From NCBI GenBank assembly GCA_964506005.1, contig CAZDLX010000089.1:1-14173 (forward strand): 14,173 bases of DNA. The letters run 5' to 3'. Shown here in pieces: positions 7,088-14,173 of the stretch. The notes under the pieces are model-generated. The model was not told the DNA's origin. It was given only the letters and a program-made list of their open reading frames with translations, and did no database searches. Both the position numbers and the translations under genes were made by a program. The DNA comes from UBA3940 sp964506005. GTDB lineage: Bacteria > Chloroflexota > Anaerolineae > Aggregatilineales > UBA3940. How positions within the stretch are numbered: the stretch's first letter is position 1; each line of letters begins with the position of its first letter.

Positions 7088-9910
7088 ATGATCGGAAACA
7101 TCGTCCCGTCGCCGCCAAATTCGCTCGGGCCACGTGGCAGCGCCACTCCCAGCCGGGAGGAGCTGCACCGCGTCATGACCATCATCCAGGGGCTGGAGAG
7201 GCTGCTCGTCAGCGGCAAGCTCGACGTCACGCAGCAGCGGCAGGCCAGCCGTTCGCTTGCTGACCTGCGTATGTGGGCACGTGAGATGGACCGCCGGCTG
7301 AAAGAGGCGGAACGCACCACAAACATCGGCGGCAACCTGACAGAGGTCCATGCCGATGAGGCAGTCGTGGCCAGCGGTGATGCTCAGATCAAGGTCGGGC
7401 ACGACCTCCACATTGGCCACAACTACCATTACTACCCGTCCCCGCCTCAGGGCCCGCAGAACGAGATGATCGACAAGACCGAGCGGGCTTACCTTCAGTG
7501 GCTGCTGCACCAGCACTCCAGCATCCAGCTCAGCTCGCTGCACCGGCAGCTCGGCATGAGCCAGGACGCGCCGGACATTGGCCTGAGCGACGTGTTCGTA
7601 CACCTCGACAGCCTGCACACTCAGGACGCACTCGACCGCGACGACAACCCCGACAGCCGCGTCCCCGTGCCCGTACTCGACGTGATCAACCGCCGCGATG
7701 CGGTCGTCATTCTCGGCGACCCCGGCTCGGGCAAGACCACGCTGCTCAACTTTCTCACGTACTGCCTCGCGGGAGGGCGTCTCTACCCGCTCGACGGGCG
7801 CTATCTGGATGAGCTCAACCTGGAGCAGCAGGGGGGCCGCCCTGCCGTGCGCTGGTCCCGGAAGGATCTGCTGCCGGTGCGTGTCAGCCTGCGTGAGTTC
7901 GTCCAGGAGCTGCCGGAGAATGTTCGCACGGGCAAGGCGAAGCTGTTGAAAGACCACATCCTCAACCAACTCAGGGAGCACTCGTTTGACGAGCTGGTGC
8001 CGCGCATGACCACCGCCCTGCGCGAGGGCGAGTGCCTCGTCATGCTCGACGGGCTGGACGAGATCGCCGACCCGAAGCAGCGCCACATTGTGCGCGACAC
8101 CATCCACGACTTCGTGTCCAGCCACACGGGCAACAAGTACATCGTGACCTGCCGCACGCTGTCCTACACCGACCCGGACTGGCAGCTCCGCTACAAGGCG
8201 GTCACGCTTGCGCCGCTCAGCGAGGCGAGCATCGACGAGTTCATCACCCGCTGGTACCACGCGCTGCTCGGGCGCGGCGCGATCGGCGAGGAGAAGGCCG
8301 CCGCCAAGTCGCTCGAGCTGCGCGAGACGGTGCGCTACCTGGCCGACCTCGCCACGAACCCGATGCTGCTGACCGTGATCTGCGTGATCCACACCTACTG
8401 GCGGCTGCCTCGCGAGCGCGCCCGCCTGTACGGGGACTGCGTCAACCTGCTGCTGTGGAAGTGGACGGAGCCGCGGCTGACTCCTGAGAATGGTTGGGAG
8501 CAGGGCATCATCGACGTGCTCGGCGTGCGCGAGGAGCGGCTGGTGAGCGGCCTGTGCGCGCTCGCCTTCCACATGCACAGCGAGCAGGATCGCAAGGGCA
8601 GTGCCGCCGACATCTCGCAGAGCGAGGTGCTGGGCGTGCTAAGCGACTACCTTGATGGCGACGAGGCCAAGGCCCGGCAGTTCTGCAACTACGTCGAGCA
8701 GCAGGCTGGCCTGCTCGTCGGCAGGGGGCAGCCGCAGGGCGGCGAGCCAACCTACGCCTTCCCACACCGCGGCTTCCAGGAGTTCCTGGCCGCCTGCCAC
8801 ATCATCTCCCAGCGCAACTTCGCCAGCCACATCGCGGAGCTGGCTCTCAAGGGCGATTTCTGGCATGAGGTTCTACTGCTGGCTATCGGACATTTCATTT
8901 TCAACCAGAAGACGCTCTGGCCGGCCCTCGAAGCGCTGAACGTGCTCGTCAAGCCCAGCGCACCGGAGAGCCCCGATGACTGGCGCACGGTCTGGCTGGC
9001 CGGCGAGATGCTCAACATTATCTCCCGCTCGTCCGCCGAGAGCGACGAGCATATCGGGCGGCATCTCGTGCCGCTGCTGCTCAACCAGCTGGTGCAGCTC
9101 GTCACGGAGGGGCACCTCACCCCCGTCGAGCGGGCCAAGGCCGGCGACGCCCTCGGCAGGCTCGGCGACCCGCGCCCCGGTGTCTGCACGGTGGAGCCCG
9201 TCATGGTGCGCTTCGAGGGCGGGCCATTCAAGCTCGGGACTGGCCTCGAGCAGCACAGGGTCCTGCTCAAGCCGTTTGACCTGGCGCGCTACCCCGTGAC
9301 AAACGCCCAGTTCAAAATGTTCCTGGACGAAGGCTACGCCGACGACCGCTACTGGCTGCAGGGCGGGCTGGCGTGGCGCGAGCGCGCCGCACACCACGGC
9401 GGCATGGTAAACGACCCTCGCTGGGGCACGGACAACCGGCCTGTGGTGGGCGTCACCTGGCACGAGATGATCGCGTACGTCAACTGGCTGCGTAAGGCCA
9501 CCGGCAAGCCCTACCGTCTGGCTACCGAAGCCGAGTGGGAGCGCGCCGCCGCCGGGCTGGAGCGCCGCAAATATCCCTTCGGCAGCCGGGCCGGGGATGA
9601 GGACGTCAACACCCGCGAGGCAGGCGTCGGGCAGACGACGGCGGTGGGCATCTTCCCGAAGGATCGCACGCCTGAGGGCCTGTACGACATGGGCGGCAAC
9701 GTCTGGGAGTGGACGAGCAGCCTGTTCTGGCCCTACCCTTACGACGCCGCCGATGGCCGCGAACGGCTCGGCGAGAACGGTCCGCGGGTGCTGCGCGGCG
9801 GAGCCTACGACCGCGACCGCACGGAGATGCACTGTGAACGGCGGCGGCAGGCCGTGCCGCGTGCGTCGGTGCCGCTGATCGGCTTCCGCCTCGCCAGAGA
9901 TGTGAAGTAA
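7088..9910 (+). CDS. NACHT-domain STAND NTPase with C-terminal FGE-sulfatase-like domain
   Basis: A 940-aa protein. Residues 22-76 are helical/coiled (REELHRVMTIIQGLERLL). Residues 77-116 form a polar beta-like tract (TTNIGG, then IKVGHDLHIGHNYHYY) like that of the adjacent 164-aa protein. The NACHT domain has P-loop GDPGSGKTT (210-218), Walker B LVMLDGLDE (317-325), a sensor YIVTCR, and the FPHRGFQEFLAA signature (558-569). Residues about 704-940 are an FGE-sulfatase/SUMF1-type domain (C-type-lectin fold): YPVTNAQFKMF, RLATEAEWERAA, MGGNVWEWTS (N871-W875), LRGGAYDRD and terminal GFRLARD. Only one Cys (MHCERR) lies where true formylglycine-generating enzymes have a catalytic pair, so a binding or sensor role is more likely than oxidase activity. 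The start is supported by GAGGT at 7076-7080. It follows the NACHT-HEAT gene, with the 164-aa gene between them. A defence or conflict role is inferred from architecture. Confidence 0.93.
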   Translation: MIGNIVPSPPNSLGPRGSATPSREELHRVMTIIQGLERLLVSGKLDVTQQRQASRSLADLRMWAREMDRRLKEAERTTNIGGNLTEVHADEAVVASGDAQIKVGHDLHIGHNYHYYPSPPQGPQNEMIDKTERAYLQWLLHQHSSIQLSSLHRQLGMSQDAPDIGLSDVFVHLDSLHTQDALDRDDNPDSRVPVPVLDVINRRDAVVILGDPGSGKTTLLNFLTYCLAGGRLYPLDGRYLDELNLEQQGGRPAVRWSRKDLLPVRVSLREFVQELPENVRTGKAKLLKDHILNQLREHSFDELVPRMTTALREGECLVMLDGLDEIADPKQRHIVRDTIHDFVSSHTGNKYIVTCRTLSYTDPDWQLRYKAVTLAPLSEASIDEFITRWYHALLGRGAIGEEKAAAKSLELRETVRYLADLATNPMLLTVICVIHTYWRLPRERARLYGDCVNLLLWKWTEPRLTPENGWEQGIIDVLGVREERLVSGLCALAFHMHSEQDRKGSAADISQSEVLGVLSDYLDGDEAKARQFCNYVEQQAGLLVGRGQPQGGEPTYAFPHRGFQEFLAACHIISQRNFASHIAELALKGDFWHEVLLLAIGHFIFNQKTLWPALEALNVLVKPSAPESPDDWRTVWLAGEMLNIISRSSAESDEHIGRHLVPLLLNQLVQLVTEGHLTPVERAKAGDALGRLGDPRPGVCTVEPVMVRFEGGPFKLGTGLEQHRVLLKPFDLARYPVTNAQFKMFLDEGYADDRYWLQGGLAWRERAAHHGGMVNDPRWGTDNRPVVGVTWHEMIAYVNWLRKATGKPYRLATEAEWERAAAGLERRKYPFGSRAGDEDVNTREAGVGQTTAVGIFPKDRTPEGLYDMGGNVWEWTSSLFWPYPYDAADGRERLGENGPRVLRGGAYDRDRTEMHCERRRQAVPRASVPLIGFRLARDVK

Positions 9911-9931
9911 CCCCATCCTCGATGACGGGCT

Positions 9932-9994
9932 GAAACGGTCGACTGCCCCTTCCCTGCCAGCGGGGAGGGAGACGGGGGCGCAGTCAGCCGTTTC
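9932..9994 (+). terminator. Long imperfect hairpin after the NACHT-FGE gene
   Basis: GAAACGG (9932-9938) pairs with CCGTTTC (9988-9994) and GACTG (9941-9945) with CAGTC (9981-9985). An inner TCCCT/AGGGA stem closes a loop rich in GC. It begins 21 bp after the stop of the NACHT-FGE gene. Only a short run of T (TTTCTAT) follows, so it is a terminator-like structure rather than a textbook intrinsic terminator. Confidence 0.55.
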
Positions 9995-10031
9995 TATACG
10001 CCCCGCCCCGTTTCCGCTCCCACCGCCTAAA

Positions 10032-10040
10032 TGCTATGAT
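10032..10040 (+). promoter_or_regulatory. Extended -10 promoter for the 689-aa membrane protein gene
   Basis: TGC TATGAT (10032-10040) is an extended -10 element (TGn plus a hexamer matching 5 of 6). The -35 region (about 10011-10017, TTTCCGC) is poor, as is common for extended -10 promoters. A start near 10047 leaves a leader of about 33 nt with a weak GGGG ribosome binding site at 10067-10070. Confidence 0.5.
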
Positions 10041-10079
10041 AGAAGCAGTGGCACGGGCAGCGGCACGGGGCAAGACTAC

Positions 10080-12149
10080 ATGGGGATTAAATTCGATTGG
10101 GAGCTTGAGGGCGACGCCACCCGCACCCCCGAGGGCGACGCCTACCAGGGGCAACAGCGGCGTACGTGGCAGCGCTACTTCTGGCCGGCCCTGCTGGTGC
10201 TCGTCGCCCTGCTGGGGGCAGGCACTGCCATCTACCTGCGCCTCGAACACGTCTCTGCCACGCTGCGCGGGCAGCTTGAGTCCACCGTTGCCGCCGAGAC
10301 GCTCGCCCTGCGGCTGGGCGACCGCAGCGCCTACCTCGCCCTGCAGGCCGAAGGCGGCGAGTGGCGGCGCATCCAGCATGATGCGTTCGACGAATACCAG
10401 GCGCTTGCGCCGCGTCTGGATATCCCCGGCGAGATCGTCGAGATGCACGTCGGGGGCGACACGGCTCGCGTCACTCTACGCGAGACGCTCGACGGCGCAC
10501 CTTATCTCGTCACCTGGCATTACACTCACTCCCGGCACGGCTGGCTGCACGCCCTGCCAGACGCCGGCGCCTGGGGCAAACCGGGCGAGATCACGTCTGA
10601 GCACTTCACGTTTACCTTCCGCGAGGCTGACCGTCCGTTCGTCGAGGCCATGGGGCAGCATCTCGACGCATGGTGGGAAGCGGCCTGCCGCGAAACCGGC
10701 TGCATCGCGCCCCCGCCGGGCCCGCGCGTGGACGTCAGGCCCGATCCGTTCGCCGCGGCAGGCTGGTCGGGCGAGCCCGCCGACCGGCTGATCATCCCCT
10801 CACCGCTGCTGGAGCGCGTGCCGGAGAACGGGCCGCCTCTCTCCGACGCGGATGCCGCCGCGCTGGGGCGCGCCGTCGCCGAGCGCTGGGCGCAGGCGCT
10901 CGTCGAGTCGGCTGGCGCGAACCGGGCCGATCCGCCGCAGCCGGGCTCGGACCTGGCCTGGATGGAGGGCGAGCTCGCCGCCTGGCTGCATCACCGTCTC
11001 GACGCTGCCGCCGCGCCCGAGTCCGCCTTCTTCACCCCGCTGGAGGCCGAGTTCGGCGCGGATTTCATGCGCGAGTTCATACAGGCTATCCACCGCGACG
11101 GTCGCCTAGTGCCCGTGCTGCAGGAGCTAACGGGAATCTCGGCGGCGGAGCTGCCTGTGGACTGGCGAGGTTACATCGAGTACCGTCTGCGCGCCGAGGC
11201 GGCGCTGCTCCGCGACGGGTACGACACCGAAGCCATGCTGCTCTTTCAGGATGTTGAGCAGCAGGCGGGCGTGCCGGAGGTCATCGACGTGCCGGTGGAG
11301 AAGATGGCCGGGCCAGAGAGCATCGAGGTGCGCGAGGTTACTCGGGTAGGCGATGTCCTGCTGGCGGAGGTGCGCTTTATTCAAAGCCCGGTGCGCGGCG
11401 CGCGGCAGGTGGAGCTCGTCGGCTACGAGCCGTACCGGCTCGCCGGGGACGGCTGGGTGCGTACCGAGCCCCGCCTCGAGTACTGGGGGCGCGAGCTCAT
11501 GGCGTCGAGCGAGCACTTCGACCTGGCCTACTACGAGCTCGACGAGCGGGCGGTTGCCGGGCTGCTGCCCGTGCTGGAGGCCGTTTATACGGCCCTCGCG
11601 CCGGAGCCTGCCGAGGGCGAGCCCGCGCCGCGCTACCTCATCTCGGTGACGCCGCTGACCCCGCGCGCGGCCTTTGCCAGCGAGCCGCCGGTCTATCTGC
11701 AGGACTACGCCGGGCGCGTCGCCACCACGTCACCTTATGCCAGGCTGCGCGAGCCCGGTATCGGCATCGTGGAGCAAACTCGCGCGGAGCTCGTCTGGAA
11801 CCTGACTACCTCGCTGGTCATGTCAAGCGCTCGCCTGCCACCCCAGTTCAACAACCTGCTGGCCGGCGTCGCGGGCTGGCAGCTTGCCGAGCTGCGCGTC
11901 AACGTCGAAGCGCTGCCCGCACCCCTCCCTGATGTATTGGAGCAGGTCAGCACGGAGACGCTGCTGATCAGGCTGGTAGCCGAGCGCTACGGCGCGGAAG
12001 CGGTCCGCGCACATATACCCGAGATGGCGGTTTCTGCAGATATGGACGACTGGCTGCGGAGCTGGCTGAGCATTGCCGACGCCGACGCCCTGCGCGCGGG
12101 CCTCGAAGCGTGCCTCGCGGGGCAAACGGCGTGCCCGCTCGACTACTGA
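10080..12149 (+). CDS. Single-pass membrane protein with two NTF2-like plus gluzincin-like units (catalytic motif lost)
   Basis: A 689-aa protein with a 33-residue hydrophilic N-terminus, one membrane helix (34-53, FWPALLVLVALLGAGTAIYL) and a large domain that is probably extracytoplasmic. It reads as an internal duplication. Unit 1 has an NTF2/SnoaL-like stretch (about 62-165, ending GWLHALPDAGAWG), then TSEHFTFTF (172-180) and a helical part with LAWMEGELAAWLHH (292-305). Unit 2 repeats this: an NTF2-like stretch (about 382-470, ending GWVRTEPRLEYWG), SSEHFDLAYYE (476-486) and LPPQFNNLLAGVAGWQLAEL (586-605). The SEHF strand plus 'LPxWxxEGLAxWL' pattern recalls peptidase MA-like gluzincins, but the zinc motif HExxH is missing from both units (AVAERWAQ and LVWNLTTS are the aligned spots by eye). 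Hydrolysis is therefore unlikely; a structural or binding role is plausible. Domain names are by-eye assignments. It converges on the epimerase gene 9 bp away. Confidence 0.8.
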   Translation: MGIKFDWELEGDATRTPEGDAYQGQQRRTWQRYFWPALLVLVALLGAGTAIYLRLEHVSATLRGQLESTVAAETLALRLGDRSAYLALQAEGGEWRRIQHDAFDEYQALAPRLDIPGEIVEMHVGGDTARVTLRETLDGAPYLVTWHYTHSRHGWLHALPDAGAWGKPGEITSEHFTFTFREADRPFVEAMGQHLDAWWEAACRETGCIAPPPGPRVDVRPDPFAAAGWSGEPADRLIIPSPLLERVPENGPPLSDADAAALGRAVAERWAQALVESAGANRADPPQPGSDLAWMEGELAAWLHHRLDAAAAPESAFFTPLEAEFGADFMREFIQAIHRDGRLVPVLQELTGISAAELPVDWRGYIEYRLRAEAALLRDGYDTEAMLLFQDVEQQAGVPEVIDVPVEKMAGPESIEVREVTRVGDVLLAEVRFIQSPVRGARQVELVGYEPYRLAGDGWVRTEPRLEYWGRELMASSEHFDLAYYELDERAVAGLLPVLEAVYTALAPEPAEGEPAPRYLISVTPLTPRAAFASEPPVYLQDYAGRVATTSPYARLREPGIGIVEQTRAELVWNLTTSLVMSSARLPPQFNNLLAGVAGWQLAELRVNVEALPAPLPDVLEQVSTETLLIRLVAERYGAEAVRAHIPEMAVSADMDDWLRSWLSIADADALRAGLEACLAGQTACPLDY

Positions 12150-12158
12150 GGCGGGCTG

Positions 12159-12728
12159 CTACCCCTCCGGGATGATATCGCCTTCAGCCTTGAGCGTGAT
12201 ACCCTTGCCGTTGCCATTCGGCTGCTCGATGGGGGGCGCGGTACGCAATGCCTCCCAGAAACCCGAGACGCCTGCCCGCAGGGCGCGGACCTCCAGCGCC
12301 AGCCGGTCGAGCCCGCGCGGGCGGCGGGGCAGCTCGTAGAGCTCCACCAGCACGCCGTACGTGCTGCGCGGGTGGATGAAGGCCATCTTCTTGCCGCCGC
12401 TGCCCTGCAGCGGCTCCTCGTGGATCAGCTCGACGCCGCGCGCCTTCAGGTCGGCCAGCGTGCGGCAGATATCCTCGACCTCCAGGCACAGGTGGTGGAT
12501 GCCGGGCCCGCGCTTCTCCAGAAAGCGGGCCACGCCGCTGTCTGCGGTGGTCGGCTGGAGCAGCTCGACCTCGCTGTCGCCGGTCGGGAAGAACGCGACG
12601 ACGACCTCCTGCTCCGCGACGTGCTCGATGCGCTCCAGTGTCAGGCCGAGCACATCCCGGTAAAAGGCCGCGGCTTCGTCAATGTTGGGGACGACGATGG
12701 CGATGTGATCGATGCGTTTGACGGCCAC
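12159..12728 (-). CDS. mce: Methylmalonyl-CoA epimerase (VOC/glyoxalase fold) with C-terminal extension
   Basis: This enzyme interconverts (2R)- and (2S)-methylmalonyl-CoA, linking propionyl-CoA carboxylase to the B12-dependent mutase. The 189-aa product starts KRIDHIAIVVPNIDEAAAFY. The metal ligands expected for the family are visible: H8, an acidic residue in SEVELLQP (position 53-55), H79 in GIHHLCLEV, and E129 in VLVELYELP. Other family motifs are GSGGKKMAFIHP (109-120) and the vicinal-oxygen-chelate repeat pattern. Family members are usually 130-150 aa; here about 50 extra residues follow position 135, ending in a Gly/Asn-rich, acidic tail of unknown role. The start is GTG at 12728, fixed by AAGGAG at 12735-12740. 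Its partner mutase gene lies upstream on the same strand beyond the repeat array, so the two may share a transcript if the repeats do not end it. Confidence 0.9.
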   Translation of the reverse strand: MAVKRIDHIAIVVPNIDEAAAFYRDVLGLTLERIEHVAEQEVVVAFFPTGDSEVELLQPTTADSGVARFLEKRGPGIHHLCLEVEDICRTLADLKARGVELIHEEPLQGSGGKKMAFIHPRSTYGVLVELYELPRRPRGLDRLALEVRALRAGVSGFWEALRTAPPIEQPNGNGKGITLKAEGDIIPEG

Positions 12729-12744
12729 GTGATTCTCCTTGCTA

Positions 12745-13107
12745 ATAGCTCGCGCCCTGCGGGCGCTTTATGGCAGATGGCGTATAGCTCGCGCCCTGCG
12801 GGCGCTCTATGGCTTATGGCGTATAGCCTGCGCCCCGCGGGCGCTTTATGGCTTATGGCGTATAGCCCGCGCCCTGCGGGCGCTTTATGGCAGATGGCGT
12901 ATAGCTCGCGCCCTGCGGGCGCNNNNNNNNNNNNNNNNNNNNNNNNNNNNNNNNNNNNNNNNNNNNNNNNNNNNNNNNNNNNNNNNNNNNNNNNNNNNNN
13001 NNNNNNNNNNNNNNNNNNNNNNCAGATGGCGTATAGCTCGCGCCCTGCGGGCGCTCTATGGCTTATGGCGTATAGCCCGCGCCGTGCAGGCGCTCTATGC
13101 TTATGGC
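12745..13107. repeat. 39-bp tandem repeat array with hairpin core (contains assembly gap)
   Basis: Units begin with ATAGC at 12745, 12784, 12823, 12862 and 12901, then (after the gap) 13033 and a degenerate copy at 13072. Each is exactly 39 bp. Every unit carries the palindrome GCGCCCTGCGGGCGC (6-bp stem, TGC loop), with slight variants, followed by TATGGCnnATGGCGT in which the two bases alternate between AG-containing (GCAGATGG) and TT-containing (GCTTATGG) forms. The last copy has a G in the core (GCCGTGCAGGC) and loses a G later. It fills the gap between the mutase and epimerase genes. Because 39 is divisible by 3 the array stays open in several frames, but nothing suggests translation. 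Confidence 0.9.
12923..13022. other. Assembly gap (100 N) inside the repeat array
   Basis: Exactly 100 N, the customary placeholder for a gap of unknown size. The repeat phase across it does not fit: 22 nt of a unit stand before it and 10 nt after it, so the true length should be 39k minus 32 (7, 46, 85, 124 and so on), not 100. The real copy number of the array is unknown. Confidence 0.97.
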
Positions 13108-13154
13108 TCGCTCGCTACGCTCGCTTTATAGCAACAGGCCATATGCCATAAGCC
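13060..13154. repeat. Inverted repeat closing the right end of the array
   Basis: GGCTTATGGC (13060-13069, the tail of a 39-bp unit) is a perfect 10-bp inverse of GCCATAAGCC (13145-13154). The second arm is followed by another GCCATAAGC copy, so the AT-rich tail motif of the array occurs in both orientations at this edge. Confidence 0.7.
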
Positions 13155-13159
13155 ATAAG

Positions 13160-13187
13160 CTATATGCTATATGCTATATGCTATATG
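13160..13187. repeat. 7-bp microsatellite (CTATATG)4
   Basis: Four perfect copies of CTATATG followed by a variant CTATAAG, 14 bp after the stop of the mutase gene on its 3' side. It is AT-rich in an otherwise GC-rich window and is probably prone to slippage. Confidence 0.85.
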
Positions 13188-13201
13188 CTATAAGCCATCC
13201 G

Positions 13202-14173
<972 letters not shown>

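Noticed and set aside
7016..8578. Upstream extension of the 164-aa minus-strand frame to a 685-aa protein
   Set aside because: It mirrors the codons of the NACHT-FGE gene (Val/Ala/Gln/His-rich shadow). The ribosome binding site and promoter fix the start at 7015.
9690..9910. Variable region of a diversity-generating retroelement in the FGE-like domain
   Set aside because: C-type-lectin/FGE folds are common targets, but no reverse transcriptase or template repeat is present in the window.
8873..9916. 347-aa minus-strand frame opposite the FGE-like domain
   Set aside because: The plus strand encodes well-conserved FGE motifs; this is its reverse shadow.
12745..13107. CRISPR array
   Set aside because: Units are directly adjacent with no unique spacers and no cas genes are nearby.
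12739..13131. Repeat-encoded peptide with IARALRALYG units
   Set aside because: Same reason: a by-product of the hairpin repeat in frame, with no initiation signal or conserved domain.
12372..13151. Open frame running from the epimerase antisense into the repeat array
   Set aside because: Open only because the 39-bp repeat is a multiple of three without stops; it crosses the N gap and has no ribosome binding site.

Overview
This is a GC-rich, gene-dense stretch of bacterial chromosome. The best guess for its source is a metagenome-derived member of Chloroflexota (Anaerolineae-like). That guess is inferred from gene content and protein style: a split methylmalonyl-CoA mutase next to an epimerase, NACHT proteins carrying HEAT or FGE-sulfatase domains, large secreted-type proteins, and many hairpin repeats between genes. 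No ribosomal marker is present to prove it. A run of exactly 100 N shows that the window crosses a scaffold gap inside a tandem repeat.

Left flank (1-2470): the 3' third of hypF (hydrogenase maturation carbamoyltransferase), then an OsmC-type peroxidase gene 51 bp downstream on the same strand. Next comes a cluster of hairpin repeats, and then, on the minus strand, a membrane-anchored coiled-coil protein of unknown role. An AT-rich divergent control region with an operator-like tandem 11-mer follows.

Centre (2471-9910): the most interesting part. It holds two large STAND-type NTPases on the plus strand. One is a 1360-aa NACHT protein with a HEAT-repeat C-terminus. The other is a 940-aa NACHT protein with a C-terminal FGE-sulfatase-like (C-type-lectin fold) domain. 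Between them, on the minus strand, is a 164-aa protein with its own near-consensus sigma70 promoter and an ideal ribosome binding site. Its N-terminal polar tract shares a TTxxGG motif with the region just before the NACHT domain of the 940-aa protein, and its C-terminus is an amphipathic or hydrophobic helical segment. The arrangement looks like a conflict (antiphage or regulated cell death) cassette: large NTP-driven sensors or switches beside a small, strongly expressed potential partner or effector. The NACHT, HEAT and FGE assignments are solid; the system-level role is inference.

Right flank (9911-14173): a long terminator-like hairpin precedes a 689-aa single-pass membrane protein. That protein appears to be built from two copies of an NTF2-like plus gluzincin-peptidase-like unit, neither with an HExxH motif. 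Facing it on the minus strand are the genes for methylmalonyl-CoA epimerase and the catalytic subunit of methylmalonyl-CoA mutase (cut by the window end), which belong to one pathway (propionyl-CoA/succinyl-CoA interconversion). These two genes are separated by about 470 bp of 39-bp tandem hairpin repeats interrupted by the assembly gap.
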